Source of the DNA: Bacteroidota bacterium
GTDB lineage: Bacteria; Bacteroidota; Bacteroidia; AKYH767-A; OLB10
DNA: 45,004 bases
Direction of reading: 5' to 3'
Assembly (NCBI GenBank): GCA_029547265.1
Contig: JAKPPP010000117.1
Location: 1-45,004, forward strand
Under the pieces are notes generated by a model, which worked only from the letters and a program-made list of their open reading frames with translations, searched no databases and was not told where the DNA came from. Positions 1-9,713 of the stretch are shown piece after piece. Within the stretch, counting starts at the first letter, position 1, and every line of letters starts with the position of its first letter. The translations under genes and the position numbers were made by a program.

Positions 1-34
1 TCGAAACCAACCAATCAAGCAAATATCATTTAAC

Positions 35-781
35 ATGAGATTATTAGAAGGTAAAAACGCCTTGGTAACAGGAGCTTCCAGAGGAATCGGTCGCGGAATC
101 GCAATCGAAATGGCTAAGCAAGGTGCAAATATTGCATTCACCTATTTATCATCTCCCGACAAAGCCGCAGCTTTAGAAGCTGAATTACAGGCACTTGGGG
201 TAAAAGCTAAAGGATTTAAATCGGATGCTTCCGATTTTAAAGCGGCAGAAGACCTTGTTACAGGGGTTGTTGCTGAGTTCGGATCATTAGATATCGTGGT
301 AAATAATGCGGGAATTACTCGCGATAATTTATTGATGAGAATGACTGAAGATCAATTTGATGAAGTTATCAGAACGAACTTGAAGTCGGTTTTTAACGTG
401 ACAAAAGCATGTCAAAAACCAATGTTGAAACAACGAAAAGGAAGTATTATTAATATTTCTTCGGTAGTTGGAGTTAAAGGAAATGCAGGCCAAGCGAATT
501 ATGCAGCTTCTAAGGCAGGAATTATCGGATTCACTAAATCTATCGCGTTAGAGCTTGGCTCACGTAATATTCGTTGCAATGCAATAGCTCCGGGATTTAT
601 TGAAACCGAAATGACGGGAGTATTAAATGAGGACACTGTAAAACAATGGAGAGAACAAATTCCGTTGAAACGCGGAGGAACTCCTGAAGACATTGCGCAG
701 TTATGTATTTTCTTAGGCAGCGAAATGTCTTCGTATATCACCGGACAAACCATCAATGTTGATGGCGGAATGTTAACATAG
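35..781 (+). CDS. fabG: 3-oxoacyl-[acyl-carrier-protein] reductase
   Basis: Short-chain dehydrogenase that would carry out the NADPH-dependent reduction of 3-oxoacyl-ACP in cytosolic type II fatty acid synthesis. The 248-residue length is normal for FabG. The cofactor loop TGASRGIG spans residues 12-19, NNAG is at 90-93, and the catalytic Ser (142/143), Tyr156 and Lys160 sit in the usual S-YxxxK arrangement. The C-terminal GQTINVDGG motif is also typical. The ATG at 35 fits the full family length. Only 34 bases precede it, so the promoter and any upstream fab or acpP partner lie outside the window. The 28-base gap to the M16 peptidase gene could allow read-through. Another SDR substrate is possible, but overall similarity to FabG is strong. 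Confidence 0.93.
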   Translation: MRLLEGKNALVTGASRGIGRGIAIEMAKQGANIAFTYLSSPDKAAALEAELQALGVKAKGFKSDASDFKAAEDLVTGVVAEFGSLDIVVNNAGITRDNLLMRMTEDQFDEVIRTNLKSVFNVTKACQKPMLKQRKGSIINISSVVGVKGNAGQANYAASKAGIIGFTKSIALELGSRNIRCNAIAPGFIETEMTGVLNEDTVKQWREQIPLKRGGTPEDIAQLCIFLGSEMSSYITGQTINVDGGMLT

Positions 782-809
782 TCTTTCACTCTTCTTTATA
801 AAATCTACC

Positions 810-2168
810 ATGAAAAAAATTATAGTCATGATGCTGTCATTTGTGATGGTATCGTCAATTATGATGGCCGGCAATAATGAGCCTGCGCCGAAAAAAATAC
901 TTCCTTATCCGATTCAACAAGGACAATTGCCTAACGGATTAAAAGTAGTTACAGTTCCTTATGATAGTCCGGGATTAGCTGCGTTTTATATTGTTATGCG
1001 AGTTGGCTCACGCGACGAAATTGATAACGGAAGAACGGGATTCGCTCACTTCTTCGAACATATGATGTTCAGAGGTACCGAAAAGTATCCTAAGGAAGCG
1101 TATAGCGATGCACTTAAATCGACAGGCGCAAGTGCTAATGCAAATACATCGTTAGATCGTACTGTTTATCACATGACAGGAAATGCAGGAATGCTTGATA
1201 AAATGTTTGAATTGGAATCAGATCGTTTCATGAACTTGAAATATTCTGTTCAAGATTTCAAAACCGAAGCAGGAGCTGTAAAAGGGGAGTATACTAAGAA
1301 CTCAGCAAGTCCTTATGAGCAATTAGACGAAAAAATGAACGAAATTGCTTTCGAGAAACACACCTATAAGCACACCACAATGGGCTTTTTTAAAGATGTT
1401 GTTGATATGCCGAATCAGTATGATTTCTCATTAGAGTTCTTCAATAAATTTTATCGCCCTGAGTATGCTACGATTTTAGTTGTTGGTGATGTTACGCAAG
1501 AAAAAGTAATGGCTTTGGCAACAAAATATTTCGGAGCATGGCAACATGGTAACTATGTAAATACAATTCCTGTTGAGCCAACTCAAACAGAAACGAAGTA
1601 TACTCATGTTAAGATGGCTAATTTCCCTCCTGTAGTATCGTTGAATTATAAGTCGCCGGCTTATGATCCCACAAAAATCGACATGCATGCATTAGACTTA
1701 TTAAATACTGTATTGTTTTCAGAGAAATCTGATTTATACAAGAAGTTAGTAATCGAAGAACAAAAAGTTCGCGGAATTAACGGAGGAGCAACAAATTCTC
1801 GTGACCCATATTTAAGTCAGATTTATGCTTCTTTAGTAGATGCAAAAGATATGCAATATGTGAAAGACGAAATTGTGAAAGCGATTGAAAAAATGAAAAC
1901 TACAGCGGTTGATCAAACAACACTTGATCAAGCGAAAATGAGAATGCGTTACAGTTTTGCTATGGGAATGGATAGTCCTACCAGCATTGCAGAAGCTTTA
2001 GCAGGATATATTTGGGTGACCGGTGATCCTGAATCAATCAATAAAGCATATGAGATGTACGACAAAGTAACTCCAAAGGATTTGATGGATGTGGCTAAGA
2101 AATACTATGTCTCAACAGGATTAACCATTGCTACTATTTCTGACGCAGAGAATTGTCCGGTAAAATAA
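810..2168 (+). CDS. M16 family zinc metallopeptidase, catalytic partner
   Basis: Exported insulinase/pitrilysin-family (M16) protease of 452 residues. A signal peptide of about 20 residues (MKK, then a hydrophobic run ending MMAG) points to the periplasm. The inverted zinc motif HxxEH is HFFEH at residues 80-84, and the third ligand is probably Glu160 in the FKTEAGAVKGE segment, 77 residues after Glu83, which is the family spacing. The C-terminal half (about 220-440) is the second M16 domain. The next gene, 19 bases downstream, is a second M16 protein without the zinc motif. This is the usual active/inactive subunit pair of bacterial M16B peptidases, so the two probably form a heterodimer that degrades peptides. 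The substrate is unknown. Confidence 0.9.
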   Translation: MKKIIVMMLSFVMVSSIMMAGNNEPAPKKILPYPIQQGQLPNGLKVVTVPYDSPGLAAFYIVMRVGSRDEIDNGRTGFAHFFEHMMFRGTEKYPKEAYSDALKSTGASANANTSLDRTVYHMTGNAGMLDKMFELESDRFMNLKYSVQDFKTEAGAVKGEYTKNSASPYEQLDEKMNEIAFEKHTYKHTTMGFFKDVVDMPNQYDFSLEFFNKFYRPEYATILVVGDVTQEKVMALATKYFGAWQHGNYVNTIPVEPTQTETKYTHVKMANFPPVVSLNYKSPAYDPTKIDMHALDLLNTVLFSEKSDLYKKLVIEEQKVRGINGGATNSRDPYLSQIYASLVDAKDMQYVKDEIVKAIEKMKTTAVDQTTLDQAKMRMRYSFAMGMDSPTSIAEALAGYIWVTGDPESINKAYEMYDKVTPKDLMDVAKKYYVSTGLTIATISDAENCPVK

Positions 2169-2187
2169 TTTTTAAAATCGTAAACAT

Positions 2188-3729
2188 ATGAAAAAGTTAA
2201 TATTCAACATAGCACTTCTATTGATTACAGCTGTTTCCTTTGGAGCAGATGTGGTGGAATTGAAGTTGTCAAAATCAGACATCATTGTAATAAAAGTAAT
2301 GTTTAAAAACGGATCTATATGTGATCCTTCCGACAAAGCAGGTTTAACCGACATGACGGCAAGTATGATTGCAGAAGGTGGAACAAAAACGATGACAAGC
2401 ACGCAAATACAAGATTATATTTACCCATGGGCTGCATCTTATTTTGCATCTGTCGATAAGCAAGTGAGTATTTTTACCTTCGAAGTTCATAAAGACAATT
2501 TGGATAAATTTTATCCGGTGATGATTGATTTATTAAAGAATCCTCGATTTGCTGAAGATGATTTTAATCGTATTAAATCAAATCAATTAAACTATGTAGA
2601 TGAAGTAATTCGATCTTCTTCGGATGAAGAATATAGCAAGAAATATCTAGAAGATTTATTGTTCCGTGGCACTAACATGCAACATTTAGTTGAAGGTACA
2701 GTAGCGGGTGTTCAAAGTATCACACTTGATGATGTTAAAAAACATTATTCAAATTTCTTCGGAAGTTCAAACATGACAATAGGTATTGCAGGAAATTATT
2801 CAGCCGATTTTTTAAAGAAAATCACCACTGACTTAAACGGTATGCCTGCCGCTAAATCGGCTATTCCTGAAGCAGGAAAAGGTCGTCAGCCGAAAGATTT
2901 CGAAGTTGAAATTGTGGCAAAAGACAATGCATTAGGTTCTGCAATTTTTGCAGGATTTCCAATGGATCTTACTCGCTCAAACGATGATTTCGCTGCGTTA
3001 ATGGTTGCTAATTCATGGTTAGGTGAACACCGTAAATCATATTCTCGTTTGTATCAGAAAATTCGTGAGCAACGTTCTATGAACTATGGTGACTATACTT
3101 ATATTGAGTGGTATAATAATGGCGGAGGGAATATGTTACCTCGTCCCGGATTCCCACGTTCAAGTAATTATTTCTCGATTTGGTTACGCCCCGTTCAAAC
3201 TGCAAAAGGTTTAAAAGGACAATATCCAGAATTGAAAGATATCGAAATCGGGCACGCACATTTTGCAATCAGAATGGCACTTCGTGAGATGGATCAAATG
3301 ATCACTAAAGGAATGAATAAAGAAGATTTCGAATTAACAAGAACATTCCTTCGTTCATATATGAAACTATATGCTCAAACTCCTGAACAACAATTGGGAT
3401 ATTTATTAGATAGTAAATTTTATGGACGTAAAGATTGGTTGAAAGAAGCTGATGGATTGTTAGCTAACTTAACATTAGAGCAGGTTAATGCTGCCATGAC
3501 AAAATACTGGCAAACTAAAAACATGTTCATAGCTATAATCACCGACAAAACAGAGGCTGTTCCTTTAGCTAGAAGTCTGCGTGATAATTTAGATTCACCA
3601 ATGAGCTACAGTAATGTCCTAAAAGGAGTACTTACTCCCGAAATTTTAAATGAAGATAAGCTAGTTCAGAATTATGTAATGAAAGTGTCGAATATCAATA
3701 TCATCGATTCAAATACTACTTTTAAGTAA
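2188..3729 (+). CDS. M16 family peptidase-like protein, non-catalytic subunit
   Basis: Protein of 513 residues with an N-terminal signal peptide (MKKLIFNIALLLITAVSFGA). It has the two-domain M16 layout, but the region aligned with HxxEH reads AGLTDMTASMIAEGG, so the zinc ligands are missing. In known bacterial M16B pairs this subunit supplies part of the substrate chamber and an Arg/Tyr pair, while the partner holds the metal. The 19-base gap from the active gene and the shared terminator at 3747-3785 support co-transcription. Loss of the motif is therefore normal for this role, not decay. Assignment to the family is good. The specific complex is inferred. Confidence 0.87.
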   Translation: MKKLIFNIALLLITAVSFGADVVELKLSKSDIIVIKVMFKNGSICDPSDKAGLTDMTASMIAEGGTKTMTSTQIQDYIYPWAASYFASVDKQVSIFTFEVHKDNLDKFYPVMIDLLKNPRFAEDDFNRIKSNQLNYVDEVIRSSSDEEYSKKYLEDLLFRGTNMQHLVEGTVAGVQSITLDDVKKHYSNFFGSSNMTIGIAGNYSADFLKKITTDLNGMPAAKSAIPEAGKGRQPKDFEVEIVAKDNALGSAIFAGFPMDLTRSNDDFAALMVANSWLGEHRKSYSRLYQKIREQRSMNYGDYTYIEWYNNGGGNMLPRPGFPRSSNYFSIWLRPVQTAKGLKGQYPELKDIEIGHAHFAIRMALREMDQMITKGMNKEDFELTRTFLRSYMKLYAQTPEQQLGYLLDSKFYGRKDWLKEADGLLANLTLEQVNAAMTKYWQTKNMFIAIITDKTEAVPLARSLRDNLDSPMSYSNVLKGVLTPEILNEDKLVQNYVMKVSNINIIDSNTTFK

Positions 3730-3746
3730 GCATTAAAAGAAATAGA

Positions 3747-3785
3747 GCAACAGGCGGTCTGCATTCAGGTCGCCTGTTGCTTTTT
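3747..3785 (+). terminator. Rho-independent terminator after the M16 pair
   Basis: Perfect 10-bp stem GCAACAGGCG (3747-3756) / CGCCTGTTGC (3771-3780) with a 14-base loop, followed by TTTTT at 3781-3785. It lies 17 bases past the stop of the second M16 gene and ends 7 bases before the next ATG, so the flavoprotein gene needs its own promoter or read-through. Confidence 0.9.
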
Positions 3786-3792
3786 AAAAGAG

Positions 3793-5016
3793 ATGTCAAA
3801 AAAGATTGCCATAATAGGAGGAGGAGCTGCAGGTTTTTTTGCAGCCATTGCGGTTGCTGAAAAGCGCACGGATTTCGACGTTTATCTATTTGAAAAATCC
3901 GCGAGTGTACTAGGTAAAGTAAAAGTATCGGGCGGCGGACGATGTAATGTAACCAATACTTGTTCTGAGCCTAAATTACTTGTTTTAAACTATCCCAGAG
4001 GGTCGAAAGCACTCTTAGGTCCTTTTACACAATTTGGTCCCACAGATACCGTAAAATGGTTTGAATCGCGTGGTGTAAAGATTAAAGCTGAAGCTGACGG
4101 AAGGATGTTTCCCGAATCGAATTCTTCAGAAGCGATAATTGAGTGTTTATTGCAATCTGCTATTAATGCCGGAGTGAAGATTAAAACCAAATGTGGAGTT
4201 GAAACCTTTACATCGGATGATGACGGTAAAAGCGGTTGGAAATTGACTTTCACTAATCATGATCCAATGCATTTCGATAAAGTGTTATTAGCGACGGGTA
4301 GTGGTGATCAAATTTGGCAACAACTAAAAAGTCTGGGAGTAGAAATTGTTTCTCCGGTACCTTCTCTTTTTACTTTCAATATAAAAGACAAACGAATTGC
4401 AGATTTAGCAGGTTTATCGGTTGCTAATACAGCGGTAAAAGTCCAAGGCACCAAGTTAAGCGCAAACGGACCGGTGTTGATTACTCACTGGGGAATGAGT
4501 GGTCCGGGGATATTGAGAGTATCTGCATGGGGAGCAAGAGTATTAGCTGAAAAGAATTATCAATTCAAGCTCCAAATTAACTTCCTCCCGGATTCGCATG
4601 AAGATAAAGTATTCGAAGAGCTCACATTCGAGAAAGAATTGTCACCCAAAAAGTTGGTAGGCAATTCAAATATGTATCAATCCATTCCGAAACGATTCTG
4701 GCAACGCCTAGTAGAAATATGCGGATTAGAAAATAAAATATGGGCTGAAGCACCGAAACAATCACTTCGAAAATTAGCTATAGAACTAACGGCAGGGGTA
4801 TACGAAGTATCGGGAAAAAGTACCAACAAAGAAGAATTCGTGACCTGTGGTGGAATTGAGCTGAATGAAATCGACTTTAAAACAATGCAACTTAAGAAAT
4901 GCAAAAACCTATATGCTGCCGGTGAGTTACTTGATGTAGATGCGATTACCGGAGGATTTAACTTTCAGAATGCATGGACGACAGGATGGTTAGCTGCAAG
5001 AGATATTTCAAGTTAA
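3793..5016 (+). CDS. FAD-dependent oxidoreductase of the YhiN/HI0933 family
   Basis: Cytosolic flavoprotein of 407 residues, the usual size for the HI0933/YhiN (BaiN-like) family. The N-terminal dinucleotide-binding motif is IIGGGAAGFFAA (about residues 7-18). It is followed by the family signature GGGRCNVTN near residue 50 and the C-terminal AGELLDVDAITGGFNFQ segment, which packs on the flavin. Family members bind FAD, but their physiological substrate is mostly unknown. BaiN, in bile-acid dehydroxylation, is one characterised case and says little about this gene. It sits alone between the M16 terminator and a convergent ABC gene, and the bidirectional terminator at 5041-5075 closes it. Confidence 0.87.
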   Translation: MSKKIAIIGGGAAGFFAAIAVAEKRTDFDVYLFEKSASVLGKVKVSGGGRCNVTNTCSEPKLLVLNYPRGSKALLGPFTQFGPTDTVKWFESRGVKIKAEADGRMFPESNSSEAIIECLLQSAINAGVKIKTKCGVETFTSDDDGKSGWKLTFTNHDPMHFDKVLLATGSGDQIWQQLKSLGVEIVSPVPSLFTFNIKDKRIADLAGLSVANTAVKVQGTKLSANGPVLITHWGMSGPGILRVSAWGARVLAEKNYQFKLQINFLPDSHEDKVFEELTFEKELSPKKLVGNSNMYQSIPKRFWQRLVEICGLENKIWAEAPKQSLRKLAIELTAGVYEVSGKSTNKEEFVTCGGIELNEIDFKTMQLKKCKNLYAAGELLDVDAITGGFNFQNAWTTGWLAARDISS

Positions 5017-5040
5017 ACAAAATTTAAAGTTAACGAGCAT

Positions 5041-5076
5041 AAAAAAAGTCCCGCAATTGATTACAGGACTTTTTTA
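5041..5076. terminator. Bidirectional Rho-independent terminator
   Basis: Stem AAAAAAGTCC (5042-5051) pairs with GGACTTTTTT (5066-5075). The A-run on one side and T-run on the other let it stop transcription from both convergent genes, the flavoprotein on + and the permease-peptidase on -. Confidence 0.85.
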
Positions 5077-5093
5077 TTTTTTTATCGAAACTC

Positions 5094-8000
5094 TTACTCT
5101 TTCAAATCAAGTTTTTTCAAATTGTCTCCAGGTACGCGATCAATCAACATGAAATTGGGATCGATGCCGGCTTCATAAGGAAGTTCGTTTACGATTACTT
5201 TATAAGATGATTTTTTCTGATTGAACTTCACCATTTGGCTGTACAATTGCTTCCCGATTTTTTCGCCTTTTTCGGCTTTTGCACGGACACCAATTTCTAT
5301 CCAGTCGTTAATTTTAACCTCGGTTTCTTTACCCATTGAATCCGATTTGAACTTCATCGCTTCAATATCAAACGAAACCTCATACTTTCCGTCAGCTAAT
5401 TTTTTATAAGTTGCATTAGTAGCTCTATTTCCGAATAACGTGATATCATGGAATAAATCTTGAATCAGATATTTCAAAGAGTCAGGTGTTACATCATTGA
5501 ATCGATCAACCAACATATAAGCATTCGGATACGGAGGTTGACGATAGGCAAGACTGTCAATCATGTCTTTTAATGCACTATTTACAGCTTGTTCACCAAT
5601 CATCTCTTTAAGATAATACATCACCACGCTGCCTTTACGATAGTGGATATACCCTTGGTTTTCTACACGTAGTAATGGCGACTCTTTCACTCTTTCACTT
5701 CCGCGTGAGCGTAAATAGTTATCCATTTCGTATTTCAAGAATTTGTACATCATTTTCTTTCCATACATTTTTTCCATCACCATAAGTGCTGAATACTGAG
5801 CCATTGTTTCTGATAAAAGAGTAGCACCTTGCATATTGGCTCCGGTTAACTGATGAGCCCACCATTGATGTCCCATTTCATGTGCAACCACATAATACAC
5901 CATATCTATTGCTGCTGAATCTTCGAGATTTGCAATAAATCCTATTCCCTCAGAATATGGCATAGTACCAGGAAATGCTTGTGCAAACGAAGCGTAACGT
6001 GGGAATTCAATAATGCGAGCTTGTTTGTTGTAATATGGTCCGAAGTGTTCAGTATAATATGCAAGAGAATTCTCTAATGAAGCAATCATCTTTTTTACAT
6101 TATACTTATGTTCGGGAGTATAATAAACTTCAAGATCGATATCTTTCCATTTCTTGCGTTCAACTTGATATGCGGCACTCATGAATGAATAAAAATTCAA
6201 AGCGAAGTGATCGAGCTTATATGAATAAGTTGTTCTGTTGCCATTTACCTTTTTACTGATCAATGATCCCGGAGCAATAGCGATTTGATCGGATGAAGTA
6301 GTGAATTCGGTTGCTACTGTAACCCAATCGCTGTTATTGCTGATATAAGTATTCATGCAATGATCGGTGCAGTTACGTTCAAGACGAGGCATTCTTTCTT
6401 TTTCTTTCAAGTCATGATCTTTACGATCGCCTTTGTCATTTAACTCTAAGTCCGGTTGATATCCGATTTGAGGTAGTACTTCAGAATTGTTAAAGAAAGT
6501 TCCGTTTTGAACGATTGCAGTAACAGATACTTCATCTTCAAAACCTTTCGGATCATAATCAGAGGTAAGAGATATTTTAAGACTATCACCCGGTTGAAGT
6601 GGTTGACTCAATTTATAAATTCGGAAGTATAAATCTTTGTCGTTTAGAATCTCTTTTGCATTAGGAATTAATACTTCTCCTTTATACGATACCGGCATGG
6701 TAAACAATACTGAATCGATAGGTCTTGCACCTTTGTTTTTTATCCATTGCTCGGCTTTAACATGTAATTTTCGTTCCTGAGGATAAAGTTCAATAAAATA
6801 GTGAATGTCGGTAATTCGAGGTTGAAGCATTTTCTCGAACTTTTTATACTTCTTCTCATAATCAGCTTGACCTTTTTGTTGTTCGTCTTCACTTACAATT
6901 TTATTGAGCACTTTGGTATTGTAGTACACGAATCCACCGCATGATAACCAAGCAATCAATGCTACATAGAATATTACTTTATATTCTGTTTGGAAGCGAT
7001 GAATAGCAGTTTTCATTCTGATCTTGAAATCAGTATCTCTACCGCGAACAAAATATACTAGTCCCTTAATGATTAACAGAATGCTAAATAACATCCAGTA
7101 TAGATGAAACCAAAATTGTCCGCTGACATAAGGACCGTAATGATTCATATCGCTATAGGTCATATCGGGAGTTGATCCGAATGACACCATATTGCTAGAT
7201 ATATCAAATACCGGCCACATAAAGGAATTGAAGATAAAGAAGGCGATAAACACGAAATATCCGATGTAGCGATTGTTGATGAGGACATGAATCGCCATAG
7301 AAAGAGCGATCATAAAGAATATCCACATTCCTCGCATTCCGATTACTTCAATGAAATACTGACTATAATGAATATCTTCAAATCCATAAAGTTTCTGAGT
7401 AATTATCCCTACACAAACAGTGATAGCCAATACAACTTCCATTACTAACCACATTGCTACCATTTTAGATAGATATGGAATCCAGTTAGCATATGGAAGT
7501 GAATCATAGATGTCGTTTACTTTGGCATCGCGTTCTTTCCATACGATCGTACCGGTATAGAAAGTAATGATTGATAAAAGGAAAATCAATAAACTACCAT
7601 CTAAAGTTTGAATGATAGAGTAGGTGACAGGGAAGGTTGTGTTTCCGTAGCCTGCATTAGTAACTGATGAAAGTCCTCCCATCAAATTCATGACACCTGC
7701 AAGCAACACAATAATAAATGAAGTGTTTTTCAGAATACTGATGGTCTCAATTCTTATCTGACTAAAGAATTGTTTTCTTGAAAGTCCTGAAGTGTATTCA
7801 GGCTTTAAGGTAGCAATAGTATCAGTACTGATTATATTGGTTACTTCATTTTCAACTGTATTTTTCTTTGACTTTTTACCTGTTGCTTTTTCTGAGAAAG
7901 AGAATTTATAGTAGGTAAATATTAAAACAAGTACACCAACTGAAATCCATATTAAGCGGTTCATTAAAAGTAATCCCTCAAATCCCGCCGACATAGTATT

Positions 8001-8684
8001 GCGATCGTTAACTGTCCAGTATTTAGTAACTACGCTAAATGTTCTGATTGCAAAAGGATCGAGCATAGCTCCCATTACTTCACTGTCGATATCTCTTACC
8101 AGATTTTGTGAGATGATATATCCAACAAGCAGTAGGATAGAACCTACGAATGAATTAACAGTGCTTTTAGTTAATGCGGCAATGCAAAAGATAATTGAAC
8201 CTGCGAAGAAAATATTGGGTAAAGCGAATACAAGGAATCCATTAATATGTCCGTGCCAAACTGTCGGGCCAACTTTCGCCGAATCGAGGTAAGGCATCAT
8301 CACACCAATAATATTCCCGATAGATACTCCTAAAAAAGGAATTAAGGCAATGATAGTAGCACCGATATATCGACCGATTAAGAAATCGAATTTTTTGATC
8401 GGAGTTGTAAAAAGTAACTGACTAGTCTTTTCAGAGAAGTCGCGAGCTGCAGCAGAATTCAGGAATGCAGTAATCATAAGAAGTGATAAAATCGACATAA
8501 CAGAATAAAAGAATTCCACTTGAAATGGTGCATTCTTAAATACATTACCTGAAGCTGCTCCAATTATAATCTGATCGCTGGAAGAAGCTCCAAAGATCAT
8601 GAGTGCATTGATAAAGAGAAATATATACACCATAGGTTGTCGCAACCAATAGCGCAGTTCGAATTTGATAATGTTAAATAACAT
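5094..8684 (-). CDS. ABC-2-type permease fused to an M1 aminopeptidase-like domain
   Basis: Protein of 1196 residues in two parts. Residues 1 to about 590 hold two sets of hydrophobic helices typical of an ABC-2 exporter permease, with a hydrophilic linker near 270-300. Residues from about 600 to the end form a gluzincin (M1) peptidase-like region with HEMGH at 935-939 and a further Glu at 959 in LLSETMAQY, matching the zinc-binding plan of aminopeptidase N. The peptidase part probably faces the periplasm. The ABC ATPase starts upstream (its stop is 25 bases before this ATG), so the two form one transporter. The fusion is a recurrent Bacteroidota family whose substrate is unknown. The gene appears intact. 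Confidence 0.88.
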   Translation of the reverse strand: MLFNIIKFELRYWLRQPMVYIFLFINALMIFGASSSDQIIIGAASGNVFKNAPFQVEFFYSVMSILSLLMITAFLNSAAARDFSEKTSQLLFTTPIKKFDFLIGRYIGATIIALIPFLGVSIGNIIGVMMPYLDSAKVGPTVWHGHINGFLVFALPNIFFAGSIIFCIAALTKSTVNSFVGSILLLVGYIISQNLVRDIDSEVMGAMLDPFAIRTFSVVTKYWTVNDRNTMSAGFEGLLLMNRLIWISVGVLVLIFTYYKFSFSEKATGKKSKKNTVENEVTNIISTDTIATLKPEYTSGLSRKQFFSQIRIETISILKNTSFIIVLLAGVMNLMGGLSSVTNAGYGNTTFPVTYSIIQTLDGSLLIFLLSIITFYTGTIVWKERDAKVNDIYDSLPYANWIPYLSKMVAMWLVMEVVLAITVCVGIITQKLYGFEDIHYSQYFIEVIGMRGMWIFFMIALSMAIHVLINNRYIGYFVFIAFFIFNSFMWPVFDISSNMVSFGSTPDMTYSDMNHYGPYVSGQFWFHLYWMLFSILLIIKGLVYFVRGRDTDFKIRMKTAIHRFQTEYKVIFYVALIAWLSCGGFVYYNTKVLNKIVSEDEQQKGQADYEKKYKKFEKMLQPRITDIHYFIELYPQERKLHVKAEQWIKNKGARPIDSVLFTMPVSYKGEVLIPNAKEILNDKDLYFRIYKLSQPLQPGDSLKISLTSDYDPKGFEDEVSVTAIVQNGTFFNNSEVLPQIGYQPDLELNDKGDRKDHDLKEKERMPRLERNCTDHCMNTYISNNSDWVTVATEFTTSSDQIAIAPGSLISKKVNGNRTTYSYKLDHFALNFYSFMSAAYQVERKKWKDIDLEVYYTPEHKYNVKKMIASLENSLAYYTEHFGPYYNKQARIIEFPRYASFAQAFPGTMPYSEGIGFIANLEDSAAIDMVYYVVAHEMGHQWWAHQLTGANMQGATLLSETMAQYSALMVMEKMYGKKMMYKFLKYEMDNYLRSRGSERVKESPLLRVENQGYIHYRKGSVVMYYLKEMIGEQAVNSALKDMIDSLAYRQPPYPNAYMLVDRFNDVTPDSLKYLIQDLFHDITLFGNRATNATYKKLADGKYEVSFDIEAMKFKSDSMGKETEVKINDWIEIGVRAKAEKGEKIGKQLYSQMVKFNQKKSSYKVIVNELPYEAGIDPNFMLIDRVPGDNLKKLDLKE

Positions 8685-8709
8685 AAGTTCTTTTGTTTAG
8701 AGATTAAAC

Positions 8710-9582
8710 TTATGCTTCAACAGCACCTTTTATATGAGCAAAGAAAACATCTTCGAGATCACCGGGTATTGATTCAAATTCGTTGCCCGGGGCATTATCA
8801 TTATACACATGCACCATTGGTTTACCGGCAATCATACGAGTAGAAATAAGTCGGAAGTTATTCTGAATATTTTCAATTTCAGCTTTGGCAACTGATTTCT
8901 TCCAAATCTTTCCTTTAATTGCATGCAATGCATTATCGGGAGTTCCTGCATAGAGCAAACGACCTTTATCAATGATTGCCATTTGTCCACAAAGCTCTTT
9001 AACGTCTTCTACAATGTGAGTGGAGAGAATAACAATTACGTTCTCGCCGATTTCCGCCAATAAATTATAAAAGCGATTTCTTTCTCCCGGATCTAATCCT
9101 GCGGTTGGCTCATCAACGATAATCAATTTCGGATCACCTAATAACGCTTGCGCGATACCGAAACGTTGCTTCATCCCTCCTGAAAATCCTCCTAATGCCT
9201 TTTTGCGGACATCCCAAAGGTTTACGCGTTGCAATAATGCTTCCACCATTTCTTTTCGTCCCGATTGAAGGCCTTTTAGTACTGCAATATGATCGAGCAT
9301 ATCGTAAGCCGAAATTTTAGGATATACACCAAACTCCTGAGGAAGGTAACCTAAGACTTTTCTTAATTCTTGTTTGTTTTCAAGAACATTCAAGTCGCCT
9401 AAAAAGATAGATCCTTCATCTGCATCTTGCAAGGTGGCGATAGTTCGCATTAAAGTAGATTTACCGGCACCATTAGGTCCGAGTAAACCATACATACCTT
9501 TAGGGATAGTCAATGAAACATCCTGCAAAGCAGCGACGCCGTTTGAATACGTTTTAGAGAGGTTATTGATAATTAGTTCCAT
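8710..9582 (-). CDS. ABC transporter ATP-binding protein
   Basis: Cytosolic ABC ATPase of 290 residues. Visible motifs are Walker A GPNGAGKST (about 35-43), the Q-loop segment YLPQEFG, the signature FSGGMKQR, Walker B with catalytic Glu in LIIVDEPTAGLDP, and the switch His in LSTHIVED. The extended C-terminal tail of about 80 residues resembles ATPases of ABC-2 exporters. It starts the two-gene operon with the permease-M1 fusion directly downstream, so it should energise that membrane protein. Substrate specificity cannot be read from the sequence. Confidence 0.93.
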   Translation of the reverse strand: MELIINNLSKTYSNGVAALQDVSLTIPKGMYGLLGPNGAGKSTLMRTIATLQDADEGSIFLGDLNVLENKQELRKVLGYLPQEFGVYPKISAYDMLDHIAVLKGLQSGRKEMVEALLQRVNLWDVRKKALGGFSGGMKQRFGIAQALLGDPKLIIVDEPTAGLDPGERNRFYNLLAEIGENVIVILSTHIVEDVKELCGQMAIIDKGRLLYAGTPDNALHAIKGKIWKKSVAKAEIENIQNNFRLISTRMIAGKPMVHVYNDNAPGNEFESIPGDLEDVFFAHIKGAVEA

Positions 9583-9713
9583 AGTTGTTTAGGCTGACAT
9601 TATTTTCGAAAAATGAAAATAGATAATTAATGTCATATAAACAGCCGTAAAACTTGTTCAAGCGTTAGATTTTTGAGCTGAACCGTAAAATATAAGCTAA
9701 TAGAGCGATATCA

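Noticed and set aside
9596..9634. Inverted repeat GACATTA / TAATGTC with inner ATTTTC / GAAAAT
   Set aside because: Short, AT-only inner stem without a T-run; a regulator site or terminator is not convincing.
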